Shown here: one piece after another, positions 49,877-57,881 of the stretch
How positions within the stretch are numbered: position 1 is the stretch's first letter
Layout: each line of letters opens with the position of its first letter
Assembly (NCBI RefSeq): GCF_900107105.1
Contig: NZ_FNOT01000009.1
Coordinates: 62,001 to 126,000 of the forward strand
Direction: 5' to 3'
Source of the DNA: Geodermatophilus africanus
GTDB lineage: Bacteria > Actinomycetota > Actinomycetes > Mycobacteriales > Geodermatophilaceae
Length of the DNA stretch: 64,000 bases
The notes under the pieces: generated by a model
Told to the model about the DNA's origin: nothing
The model's input: the letters and a program-made list of their open reading frames with translations, nothing else
The model's database searches: none
Made by a program: the position numbers and the translations under genes

Positions 49877-52027
49877 ATGGCGGTCATGCGGTGGGACGCG
49901 CAGCGGCTGGATGCCGAGGACCCGGCGGCGCTGCCGGGCATGCCGACAGTGCGCGGCCTGCTGCGCAGCGTCCAGGTGCCGGAGTTCCCCGGGCTGACCT
50001 TCCACGAGGTGCGCAGCAAGAGCGCGCTCAACGAGGTGCCTGCCGACTCGGCGGTGCCGTTCCGCTGGACGATCAACCCCTACCGGGGCTGCTCGCATGC
50101 CTGCGTTTACTGCCTACGGGGCGACACGCTCGTCCTGATGGCCGACGGCCGTCGGAAGGCGATCGTGGACCTGCGGGTGGGCGACCGGATCGTCGGGACC
50201 GAGCGCCGTGGCACCTACCGGCACTACGTGACGACCGAGGTGCTGGCGCAGTGGTCGACGGTCAAGCGCGCGTACCGTGTGCGTCTCGCCGACGGCACGG
50301 AGTTGGTCGCCAGCGGCGACCACCGCTTCCTCACTGGCCGTGGCTGGAAGCACATCACCGGGGCGATGGCAGGGCGGGAACGCCGACCACACCTGACGAC
50401 CAACGACGAACTGCTCGGGCTCGGCCAGTCGGCGGAGTCGCTCGAGCCCTGTGCGGACTACCGCCGCGGCTACCTGAGCGGCATGGTCCGCGGGGACGCG
50501 CATCTGAAGGCGTACCGCTACCAGCGGGTCGGCCGACGTCACGGCGACGTGCACCGTTTCCGCCTCGCTCTGGCCGACGTCGAGGCGCTGGACCGGGCCC
50601 AGGACTACCTCGCCGCCGAGGGAGTGCACACGGACCGCTTCCTCTTCGCGCCGGCGTCCGAGGAACGACGGGCCATGACGGCGATCCGGACCTCCGCCGC
50701 CACGTCGGTCGCCCGGATCGAGCAGCTCGTGGCGTGGCCGGCGGTCAGCTCGGATGCCTGGCGGCGGGGTTTCCTCGCTGGCGTGTTCGACGCCGAGGGC
50801 AGCCGGAGCCAGCACGTCCTCCGCGTGAGCAACGCCGACGACGACATGCTCGACCGGACGAGAGCAGCGTTCACCATCCTCGGTTTCGACGCCGTGATCG
50901 AGGACCGAGGCCTGGCCAACCGTGTCGGGACGGTCAGACTGCGCGGTGGTCTGCGGGAGCACCTCCGGTTCATCCACCTCGTCGACCCGGCGATCCGTCG
51001 CAAGTGCTCGCTCAACGGCATCGCGGTCAAGAGCGACGCCGACCTCCGCGTGGTGGAGGTGCAGGACCTGGGGCTCGAGGTGCCGATGTACGACATCACC
51101 ACCGGCACCGGGGACTTCGTCGCGAATGGCGTGGTCAGCCACAACTGCTTCGCCCGCGGCACGCACCAGTGGCTGGAGCTGGACACCGGTCAGGACTTCG
51201 ACAGCCAGGTCGTCGTCAAGACGAACCTGGTCGACGTGCTCCGCCGCGAGCTGTCCCGGCGATCGTGGCAGCGCGAGCACGTGGCGCTGGGCACCAACAC
51301 CGACCCCTACCAGCGGGCCGAGGGCCGCTATCGGTTGATGCCCGGGGTCATCTCGGCGCTGGCCGGCTCCGGCACGCCCTTCTCCATCCTGACGAAAGGC
51401 ACGCTGCTGCGGCGGGACCTGCCGCTGCTGGCGGCCGCGGCCCGTGACGTCCCGATCGGGCTGGGCGTCTCGCTGGCCATCTGGGACGACGAGCTGCACG
51501 CCTCGCTCGAGCCCGGCGTGCCGAGCCCGCGGGCGCGGCTGGACCTGGTGCGGGCGATCGCCGACGCCGGACTGTCCTGCGGTGTCTTCCTCGCCCCGGT
51601 GCTGCCCGGCCTCACCGACCGGGTGGCCGACCTCGACGCCGCGGTGGAGGCGATCGCCGAGGCCGGCGCGACCGGCGTCACCGTCGTCCCGCTGCACCTG
51701 CGCCCCGGCGCCCGGGAGTGGTTCTCCGCTTGGCTCGCCCGCGAGCACCCGGCACTGGTGCCGCGCTACCAGCAGCTCTACCGCCGCGGGGCGGTGGCGG
51801 CGCCGGAGTACCGCAGCTGGCTCGAGCAGCGGGTCGCGCCGCTGCTGGCCCGCCACGGGCTCGACCGGCCGGCCGGGGAAGGGGCTCGCGGGGCCGGCGG
51901 CCCGGCCGGCACCTCCGGCGACGGGGACAAGGACTTCCCGGCAGGGAGCCTGCCGGCGACCCGGGTGGGGGCCGGCCCGACGTGCACTCGCACCGAGCCG
52001 GTGGCCGAGCAGCTGCCGCTGCTCTGA
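49877..52027 (+). CDS. Intein-containing Rv2578c family radical SAM protein
   Basis: A 716-aa precursor; after splicing it is 371 aa. The extein is a radical SAM enzyme of the Rv2578c group. YRGCSHACVYC gives the cluster Cys72, Cys76, and the third Cys, which is split off by the intein: Cys79 is intein residue 1 and Cys424 is the extein +1 residue. KTNLVDVLRRELSRRSW and LGTNTDPYQRAEGRYRLMPG are family-typical. The enzyme may repair UV lesions or modify an unknown substrate; I cannot say. The C-terminal 60 residues are low-complexity. No ribosome site is obvious before ATG 49877. Confidence 0.93.
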   Translation: MAVMRWDAQRLDAEDPAALPGMPTVRGLLRSVQVPEFPGLTFHEVRSKSALNEVPADSAVPFRWTINPYRGCSHACVYCLRGDTLVLMADGRRKAIVDLRVGDRIVGTERRGTYRHYVTTEVLAQWSTVKRAYRVRLADGTELVASGDHRFLTGRGWKHITGAMAGRERRPHLTTNDELLGLGQSAESLEPCADYRRGYLSGMVRGDAHLKAYRYQRVGRRHGDVHRFRLALADVEALDRAQDYLAAEGVHTDRFLFAPASEERRAMTAIRTSAATSVARIEQLVAWPAVSSDAWRRGFLAGVFDAEGSRSQHVLRVSNADDDMLDRTRAAFTILGFDAVIEDRGLANRVGTVRLRGGLREHLRFIHLVDPAIRRKCSLNGIAVKSDADLRVVEVQDLGLEVPMYDITTGTGDFVANGVVSHNCFARGTHQWLELDTGQDFDSQVVVKTNLVDVLRRELSRRSWQREHVALGTNTDPYQRAEGRYRLMPGVISALAGSGTPFSILTKGTLLRRDLPLLAAAARDVPIGLGVSLAIWDDELHASLEPGVPSPRARLDLVRAIADAGLSCGVFLAPVLPGLTDRVADLDAAVEAIAEAGATGVTVVPLHLRPGAREWFSAWLAREHPALVPRYQQLYRRGAVAAPEYRSWLEQRVAPLLARHGLDRPAGEGARGAGGPAGTSGDGDKDFPAGSLPATRVGAGPTCTRTEPVAEQLPLL
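50111..51145 (+). mobile_element. Intein with LAGLIDADG homing endonuclease
   Basis: A 345-residue insertion (residues 79-423 of the host protein). It begins with Cys79 and the splicing block LRGDTLVLMADGRRKAIVDLRVGDRIVG. Block B is ELVASGDHRFLTGRGWK with the TxxH-like GDHR. The endonuclease motifs are YLSGMVRGDAH (199-209) and FLAGVFDAEGS (299-309). Block F is VEVQDLGLEVPMYDI...NGVVSHN, ending in His-Asn. The next residue is Cys, so all splicing residues are present and the intein looks active. The coding sequence uses more A/T-ending codons than the extein. Confidence 0.93.
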
Positions 52028-52068
52028 CGCGGCCCCGTCGCGGAGCGCGGGCCGACCTGCGCCACGCA

Positions 52069-52087
52069 CTACCGTTATCCCCAACAA
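52069..52087 (+). repeat. Left 19-bp direct repeat flanking the unknown gene
   Basis: CTACCGTTATCCCCAACAA. The right copy at 53014-53032 differs at one base. An A-rich stretch (52085-52130) follows, unlike the surrounding DNA. Confidence 0.7.
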
Positions 52088-52146
52088 TGCAATCAACTTC
52101 GACAACAGAAAGACAAACAACAACGGGGGAGAGGGGTCCGGTCCCT

Positions 52147-53004
52147 TCAGGACCGGTGGCCTTCGGCCTCCCGCGCCGCCCGGGCGGCACTGCGCTTGGC
52201 GCGCACCGCGCCGCGTGGGGCCACCGGCTCGGCGCCGCCGGCCAGGGCGAGCCGGCGGTAGGAGTCGTAGGACAGGGTCAGGTACTGCACCGCGAGCGCC
52301 TCGGCCCACTCGCGCCGCGACGGGGGAGCGGTCATCCGCAGCTGCTGCGCGGTCCGGACGGCGTGCTTGGCGAAGGTCACCTGCAGCGCCTGCGTCGACA
52401 GCTGGGCGCCCACGGCGGAGGCGAGGCCCGGCCCGCGACGCAGGGCGGGGAGCACCCAGGGGCTGTCGGCCAGTGCGGGGAACCGGGCGCGGCAGGACTC
52501 CCAGGCGTGCCACGCGGTCAGCGCGCCGGGCACGGACCACTCGCCGTCCTCGGTGCGGACGACGACGCGTCGCGCCGTCGGGTGCACCTGGTCGCGGCGC
52601 AGCGAGCGGAACTGGCCGACGGTCCCGGGCCAGCCGAGGGCCAGCGCGCACCACGCCACGGTGCGCAGGTGTTCGGGGTCCTCGCTCCTGATCTGCGAGA
52701 GCGGCCGGAGTTCCAGGGTCTGCGGGTCGGGCTCCGGCGTCCGCACCGTCGGCAGCGCGATCCCGCCGTAGCGGGCCACCTTGCTGTAGAGGGCGACGGT
52801 GGCCGGCTTCCAGTCGCGGGCCGCGACGATGGGGTCCATGCCCTCTTCGACGAGGGAGTCCGGCCCCATGCCGACCTCGAGCGCGGCGTCGATCAGCCGG
52901 CGCCACTGGGCCTCGTAGCCGGGTGGGACGGGCAGCCGCCGCCACGCCCGCTCGGGTGGCGGTGCCGGCATCGCCGGGAGTGGTGGTGCCCACCGGTCGG
53001 TCAT
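52147..53004 (-). CDS. Unrecognised 285-aa protein bracketed by direct repeats
   Basis: I do not recognise this protein. It is basic at the C-terminus (RAKRSAARAAREAEG), Trp-rich, and has no signal or membrane segment. The layout is loosely like a tyrosine recombinase: an all-helical N-terminal part (1-100), then LRTVAWCALALGWPGTVGQFRSLRRDQVHP, WSVPGALTAWHAWESC, TQALQVTFAKHAVRTAQQLR and YLTLSYDSYRR with a late Tyr. The Arg-His-Arg-Tyr set is not clearly aligned, so this is only a suggestion. TAGACT lies 6 nt before ATG 53004, predicting a leaderless mRNA, and the right repeat covers the promoter. Confidence 0.7.
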   Translation of the reverse strand: MTDRWAPPLPAMPAPPPERAWRRLPVPPGYEAQWRRLIDAALEVGMGPDSLVEEGMDPIVAARDWKPATVALYSKVARYGGIALPTVRTPEPDPQTLELRPLSQIRSEDPEHLRTVAWCALALGWPGTVGQFRSLRRDQVHPTARRVVVRTEDGEWSVPGALTAWHAWESCRARFPALADSPWVLPALRRGPGLASAVGAQLSTQALQVTFAKHAVRTAQQLRMTAPPSRREWAEALAVQYLTLSYDSYRRLALAGGAEPVAPRGAVRAKRSAARAAREAEGHRS

Positions 53005-53013
53005 GTGTTCAGT

Positions 53014-53032
53014 CTACCGTTATGCCCAACAA
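53014..53032 (+). repeat. Right 19-bp direct repeat, overlapping a promoter
   Basis: CTACCGTTATGCCCAACAA. On the minus strand the promoter of the unrecognised gene is TTGCTT, 16 nt, TAGACT; the repeat fills the spacer and touches the -10 box. It could be an operator or a recombination site. Confidence 0.7.
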
Positions 53033-53129
53033 AAGCAACACAATTGCATATTCATCGGCGCCTGCGGCGCCAGGGCACCAACGCAACACCCCCTCGCCGT
53101 TCGCCGCGCGGCACCGCAGCAGGCTGGCG

Positions 53130-54308
53130 ATGCTGGTCGGCGTGCGGACGGTGGGTGTCGAGGAGGAGCTGCTGGTCGTCGACCCCTCGGGGCGACCGGT
53201 CCCGCTCGGCCCCGCCGCGCTCGAGGTGGCGGCCCGCCGCGGCGAGGGCGAGACGGTCGACGAGCACGACCGCGCCGAGCGGGAGGACGGCGACACCGCT
53301 GCGGTCGACGACCCCGCCGCCCGGCTGGTGCCCGAGCTCAAAACCCAGCAGCTGGAGTTCGGCACGCGCGTCTGCACCGCCCTGGACGACGTCGCCGCCG
53401 ACCTGGAGCACTGGCGGGAGCGGGCGGACGCCGCGGCCCGCGGGGTCGGCGCCCGGGTGGCCGCGCTGGCCAGCTCGCCGGTCCGGGTCGAGCCGCAATC
53501 CACGCCGGGGGAGCGGTACACGCAGATGGCCGAGACCTTCGGCCTGACCGCGGCCGAGCAGCTGACCTGCGGCTGCCACGTGCACGTCGCCGTGGAAGAC
53601 GACGAGGAGGGCGTCGGGGTCCTCAACCGGATCCGCGTGTGGCTCCCGGTGCTGACCGCGCTGACCGCCAACTCGCCGTTCTGGTTGGGCCGGGACAGCG
53701 GGCACGCCAGCTACCGCGCCCAGGCGTGGAACCGCTGGCCGTCGTCCGGGCCCAACGAGCTGTTCGCCGACGCCGCCGCCTACCACCGGCTGATCGCGGA
53801 GCTGATCGCGACGGAGACGATCGTCGACAGCGGGATGGTGTACTTCGACGCCCGGCTGTCCGAGCGGTGGCCCACCGTCGAGGTGCGCGTCGCCGACGTC
53901 GCGCTGCGCGCCGCAGACGCCGTCACGCTGGCCGGGCTGGTGCGCGGCCTGGTCGACACCGCCGCGGGGGAGTGGCGGGCCGGGGTGGCCGCGCCTGCCG
54001 TCCGCACCGAGGTGGTGCGCCTGGCCGCCTGGCGGGCCAGCCGCTCGGGGCTGACCGGGGACCTCGTGCACCCCGCCACCGGCCGTCCCGCGCCGGCCGC
54101 GGAGGTCGTGGCCGCGCTGCTCAAGCACGTGCGCCCGGCGCTGGCGGCCGCCGGTGACGAGTGGCGCGTGGCCGACGGGGTGGCCGCGGTGCTCGACCGG
54201 GGCACGGGAGCCGACCTGCAGCGCCGCGTGTTCGCGGAGACCGGCGACCTGACCGCGGTGGTGCGCGCCGCCGTCGAGGTGACGCACGCCCGACCCGGCG
54301 GCGGGTGA
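53130..54308 (+). CDS. Carboxylate-amine ligase, glutamate--cysteine ligase type 2 (YbdK-like)
   Basis: A 392-aa member of the GCS2 family with a glutamine-synthetase-like core. GVEEELLVVDPSG (8-20) is the first metal/ATP motif. QQLEFGTRVC follows, then CGCHVHVAVEDD with conserved His, and YFDARLSERWPTVEVRVADVA near the C-terminal third. Family members ligate glutamate and cysteine weakly in vitro (YbdK; Rv0433-type). In a mycothiol producer the physiological product is unclear. ATG 53130 was chosen for the usual short N-terminus; ATG 53022 inside the repeat would add 36 residues of unconserved sequence. Confidence 0.85.
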   Translation: MLVGVRTVGVEEELLVVDPSGRPVPLGPAALEVAARRGEGETVDEHDRAEREDGDTAAVDDPAARLVPELKTQQLEFGTRVCTALDDVAADLEHWRERADAAARGVGARVAALASSPVRVEPQSTPGERYTQMAETFGLTAAEQLTCGCHVHVAVEDDEEGVGVLNRIRVWLPVLTALTANSPFWLGRDSGHASYRAQAWNRWPSSGPNELFADAAAYHRLIAELIATETIVDSGMVYFDARLSERWPTVEVRVADVALRAADAVTLAGLVRGLVDTAAGEWRAGVAAPAVRTEVVRLAAWRASRSGLTGDLVHPATGRPAPAAEVVAALLKHVRPALAAAGDEWRVADGVAAVLDRGTGADLQRRVFAETGDLTAVVRAAVEVTHARPGGG

Positions 54309-54330
54309 GGTCGGCGGTTATCGTCCCGCC

Positions 54331-55188
54331 ATGTACACCGCCAGCTGGCGCGACGTCGTCCGCCGGGACCTCTTCGGTCCCCGCCCGGACCGCCGTGATC
54401 GCCCCTACCGGCTCGTCATCCGGTTCGCGCTGCTGGTGTTCCGGCTGCTGCGCTTCCGCTTCGACGTCCGCGGCGCCGAGCACGTGCCGGCGTCGGGCGG
54501 CGCGGTGATCTGCAGCAACCACGTCAGCTACCTCGACTTCACCTTCCTCGGCCTGGCGGCGCTGCAGCAGCACCGGCTGGTGCGCTTCATGGCCAAGATC
54601 TCGGTGTTCGCCAACCGCGTCTCCGGGCCGTTCATGCGGGCGATGCACCACATCCCGGTCGACCGGAAGGCGGGTGCCGCCGCGTTCGACCGCGCCGTCC
54701 GGGCGCTCAAGGACGGCGAGGTGGTCGGCGTCTTCCCCGAGGCGACGATCAGCAGCAGCTTCCGGCTCAAGGAGCTCAAGGCCGGCGCCGCGCGCATGGC
54801 GATCGACGCCGCCGTCCCGGTCCTCCCCGCGGCGGTCTGGGGCGGCCAGCGGTCGTTCACCAAGCACCACCCGATCGACCTCCGGCGGGGCGTGGCGGTG
54901 ACCGTCGTCCTCGGGGAGCCGATCCGCCCGGAGCCGGGGGAGGCGCCCCGCGAGCTGCTGCAGCGCATCCGCGCTGCGATGGAGACGCTGCTGGACGACG
55001 CACAGCGGACCTACCCCCAGCCGCCGGCCGGGCCCGAGGACCTGTGGTGGCAGCCGGCCCACCTGGGCGGCACCGCACCGACGCTGGAGGAGGCCGCGCG
55101 GCTGGACCACAGCGACGTCCGGGGCACCCGCCCCCAGGGCAACCGCCTGGCGCGGGCCCGGAGGATGCTGCGCCGCCGCGCGCGCTGA
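54331..55188 (+). CDS. 1-acyl-sn-glycerol-3-phosphate acyltransferase-like (PlsC family)
   Basis: A 285-aa lysophospholipid acyltransferase. A hydrophobic N-terminal segment (about 28-42) precedes the catalytic block CSNHVSYLDF (His-x4-Asp, about 63-72). IPVDRK is block II, VVGVFPEATIS is block III (usually FPEGT; here Glu-Ala-Thr) and VPVLPAAVWG is block IV. It acylates lysophosphatidate or a related lipid at the membrane. Converges with the GNAT gene; the dispersed repeat lies between. Confidence 0.9.
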   Translation: MYTASWRDVVRRDLFGPRPDRRDRPYRLVIRFALLVFRLLRFRFDVRGAEHVPASGGAVICSNHVSYLDFTFLGLAALQQHRLVRFMAKISVFANRVSGPFMRAMHHIPVDRKAGAAAFDRAVRALKDGEVVGVFPEATISSSFRLKELKAGAARMAIDAAVPVLPAAVWGGQRSFTKHHPIDLRRGVAVTVVLGEPIRPEPGEAPRELLQRIRAAMETLLDDAQRTYPQPPAGPEDLWWQPAHLGGTAPTLEEAARLDHSDVRGTRPQGNRLARARRMLRRRAR

Positions 55189-55191
55189 AGG

Positions 55192-55306
55192 GCGGACTCC
55201 TGCCGGGTCCCGCAGGCCCCGTCCAGAGGCTCGTTCCGAGCCTGCGAGGGGCGAGGGGGACGGGGCCCCTTCTCCGAACGGAGGGGGGCAGGGGGTCCTT
55301 CAGGGG
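55192..55306 (-). repeat. Dispersed GAAGGACC repeat, copy 8 (compound)
   Basis: Inverted copy in the gap between convergent genes. On the minus strand: GAAGGACCCCCTGCCCCCC, GAGAAGGGGCCCCGTCCCC, CCCCTCGCAGGCTCGGAAC, GGACGGGGCCTGCGGGACCC. Two heads are present. Confidence 0.7.
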
Positions 55307-55313
55307 TCCCCCT

Positions 55314-55844
55314 TCAGTCGACGACGACCGGCGCCATGAGCCGGAAGGCGTCGAGCTCGACGTCGTACCAGCGGCGCATCCGGCCCAGCGGGGTCATCCC
55401 CAGCCGGGTGCACACCGCCACCGACGCGGTGTTGCCCGGCCGGACGACGGCGTAGACCTCCGGCAGCCCCGCCTCGAACCCCCGGTCGACCACCGCCCGG
55501 GCGGCCTCGGTGGCGTAGCCGTGCCCCCAGCTGTCCGGGTGCAGGTGCCAGCCGACCTCCACCTCGCCCACGCCGTGGGGCAGCGGCTTGAGCAGCACCG
55601 TGCCGGCCACCGTGGCGGTGCCGGCGAGCTCGACCGCCCAGACCCCGAAACGGTCGTCGGACCGGGCCACCGCGCGCCACCGGGCCACCAGCTCGACCGG
55701 CGGGACCGACGGCGTGCCGCCGAGCCAGCGGGTGACTTCCGGCCGGCCGTAGAGGTCCACCAGGCGGGCCAGGTCGTCGCGGCGGGTGGTCCAGGCGCGC
55801 AGCCGCAGCCGGGCGGTGCGCAGGTCCCCGCCGGCGGCCGTCAC
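55314..55844 (-). CDS. GNAT family N-acetyltransferase (RimJ/RimL-like)
   Basis: A 176-aa acetyltransferase. LRTARLRLRAWTTRRDDLARL opens the fold. VGWHLHPDSWGHGYATEAARAV carries the acetyl-CoA loop (GHGYATEA in place of RGQGxGxEA). VYAVVRPGNTASVAVCTRLGM matches RimJ-type enzymes that acetylate amino termini or small amines. GTG 55844 is the first start that gives a normal N-terminus; TAGGCA lies 7 nt upstream. Confidence 0.88.
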   Translation of the reverse strand: MTAAGGDLRTARLRLRAWTTRRDDLARLVDLYGRPEVTRWLGGTPSVPPVELVARWRAVARSDDRFGVWAVELAGTATVAGTVLLKPLPHGVGEVEVGWHLHPDSWGHGYATEAARAVVDRGFEAGLPEVYAVVRPGNTASVAVCTRLGMTPLGRMRRWYDVELDAFRLMAPVVVD

Positions 55845-55971
55845 GCCGTCCTGCCTACCGCTGGAGCGGGTGCGCGGCCACCGGACGGGACCCCCCGCGG
55901 GGACGGCGCGCGGGCGCCGTGGTGTCCTTCCCCGGGCGCGGCCGGCGCCCCCCGCGACGAAGGGACGGGAC

Positions 55972-57495
55972 GTGACCGAACGCCTGCTGGTCACCGACGT
56001 GACGGTCGGCGACCGCGCCGGCCGGGCGGTGCTGGTGGAGGACGGCCGGATCGTCTGGCTGGGAGGCGCGGCCGACGCGCCGGCCGGCGCCCGGACGGTC
56101 GCGGGGGAGGGGGCGCTGCTCACCCCGGCGTTCGTCGACGCCCACGTGCACGCGACGGCGACCGGTCTGGCGCTCACCGGTCTCGACCTCCACTCGAGCT
56201 CGAGCCTCGCCGAGGCCGTCGCGTCGCTGCGGGCGTACGCCGCGGTCGCGGCCGCCGGTGTCCTGCTCGGCACCGGCTGGGACGAGACGGGCTGGCCGGA
56301 GGGGCGTGCGCCGACCCGGGCGGACGTCGACGCCGTCGTCGGCGACCGGCCGGCCTACCTGGCCCGGGTCGACGTGCACTCCGCCACCGTCTCCACCGCG
56401 CTGCTGGACCGGGTCCCGGGGATCGCCGACCTGCCCGGCTTCTCCCCGGACGGGCAGCTGCGCCTGGACGCCCACCACGCGGCCCGGCGGGCGGCCTACG
56501 GCGCGGTGGACCGCGGCCAGCGCGGTGCCGCGCAGCGCGCCACCCGCGCGGCCGCGGCGGCCCTGGGCGTCGGCAGCCTGCACGAGATGGCCGGCCCCGA
56601 GGTCTCCGGCGCCGAGGACCTGGCCGGGCTGCTGGCGATCGCCGCCGCCGAACCCGGCCCCCGCGTGGTGGGCTACTGGGGGGAGCTCGCCGAACGGGGC
56701 GGTCTGGACCTGGTGCGCGAGCTGGGCCTGGCCGGCGCCGGGGGCGACCTGTTCTGCGACGGCGCCCTGGGCTCGCACACCGCCGCGCTGCACCGGCCCT
56801 ACAGCGACCGACCCGGGACCGCCGGGCACCTGCGCTTCGAGACGGCGTCCCTGGTCGACCACCTCCGCGCCTGCACCCGCGCGGGCGTGCAGGCCGGCTT
56901 CCACGTCATCGGGGACGCCGCCGTCGACCAGGTCCTCGACGCGGTCGGCGCGGTGGTCGACGAGCTGGGACCGGCGGCGGTCCGGGCCTGCCGGCACCGC
57001 CTCGAGCACGTCGAGATGGTGTCCCCGGCGGCGGTGGGGCGGCTGCGCGACTGGGGGCTGGTCGCCAGCGTGCAGCCGGCCTTCGACGCGGCCTGGGGTG
57101 GGGACGCCGGCATGTACGCCGAGCGCCTGGGGGTGGACCGGGCCCGGGGCACCAACCCGTTCGCCGACCTCGCGGACGCCGGGGTGGCGCTCGCCCTGGG
57201 CAGCGACGCCCCGGTGACCCCGCTGGACCCGTGGGGCGGGGTGCACGCGGCGGTCGACCACCGCACGCCGGGGTCGGGGCTGCGGCCCTTCGACGCGTTC
57301 GACGCGGCCACGCACGGCGGCTGGCACGCGGTCCGCGCGGAGCACCCGCAGGGGCCGCTGGCGGTGGGCGCGCCCGCCGACCTGGCGCTGTGGGCGACGA
57401 CGGAGACGCTGTCGGGGGTGCTCGCCGGGCGGGCTCGGCCGGCCTGCCGCCAGCTGCTGGTGGCCGGCGTCCCGGTCGGGGGCTCCGCCGGGTAG
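55972..57495 (+). CDS. Amidohydrolase (YtcJ/AtzF-like, amidohydrolase_3)
   Basis: A 507-aa amidohydrolase-superfamily protein. LLTPAFVDAHVHATATG gives His-x-His. The catalytic barrel continues with LGTGWDETGWPEGRAPTRADVD, typical of the YtcJ branch, and LFCDGALGSHTAAL in the Lys/Cys region. GFHVIGDAAVDQVLDAV supplies His. The terminal Asp is in LALGSDAPVTPLDPW, and the C-terminal PLAVGAPADLALW is standard. The substrate is unknown. AAGGGACGG lies 5 nt before GTG 55972. Confidence 0.9.
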   Translation: MTERLLVTDVTVGDRAGRAVLVEDGRIVWLGGAADAPAGARTVAGEGALLTPAFVDAHVHATATGLALTGLDLHSSSSLAEAVASLRAYAAVAAAGVLLGTGWDETGWPEGRAPTRADVDAVVGDRPAYLARVDVHSATVSTALLDRVPGIADLPGFSPDGQLRLDAHHAARRAAYGAVDRGQRGAAQRATRAAAAALGVGSLHEMAGPEVSGAEDLAGLLAIAAAEPGPRVVGYWGELAERGGLDLVRELGLAGAGGDLFCDGALGSHTAALHRPYSDRPGTAGHLRFETASLVDHLRACTRAGVQAGFHVIGDAAVDQVLDAVGAVVDELGPAAVRACRHRLEHVEMVSPAAVGRLRDWGLVASVQPAFDAAWGGDAGMYAERLGVDRARGTNPFADLADAGVALALGSDAPVTPLDPWGGVHAAVDHRTPGSGLRPFDAFDAATHGGWHAVRAEHPQGPLAVGAPADLALWATTETLSGVLAGRARPACRQLLVAGVPVGGSAG

Positions 57496-57881
57496 GTCAC
57501 CAACGGGTCCCGGTCCGTTCCACCGCCCGCGCAGTCGGCGGACTACCGCGCCCCGGTCCTTACAGTGGCTGTAGTTGGACCTCGGGGGCTCCCGACGGAG
57601 GTCCGCCCGGCCCCGCACGCCCGGACGACGACCCGCCGCTCGCCGCCAGTGACCGGCCGGACGGCCCCGGGTGCGCCGTCCGGGCCGCGGACCGCCGCCG
57701 GCGCGCCCCAGGGCCGACACGGACGGAGGACCCCGGACGCGGGCATCGGCGGGTCCGTGTCGGGATGGGATGCTGGGTCGCGGACCGCCGGCGCCCACGC
57801 CGGTGGGCGCGACCCCGTCCGACCGGCTCGGGGCAGGCCAGCGACCGGGGCTCCCGGCCGCACGGTGCACGGGAGGCGCGG
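57496..57881 (+). other. 386-bp structured leader/intergenic region before lnt
   Basis: No gene is convincing here. TACAGT (57561-57566) fits a -10 box and is part of the small palindrome TACAGTGGCTGTA (57561-57573). A transcript from it would have a leader of about 310 nt. Perfect pairing is possible between CGACACGGAC (57715-57724) and GTCCGTGTCG (57753-57762), and CGCCCAC with GTGGGCG follows near 57790-57810. It may hold an RNA control element. Confidence 0.5.

Noticed and set aside
57561-57573. TACAGTGGCTGTA as a BlaI/CopY operator
   Set aside because: Those repressors need TACA and TGTA two bases apart; here they are five apart. A -10 box is the simpler reading.
55044-57881. Upstream extension of the lnt frame over the amidohydrolase gene
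   Set aside because: The frame is open only because of base composition; it overlaps a clear amidohydrolase gene, and a good ribosome site with GTG lies at 57882.
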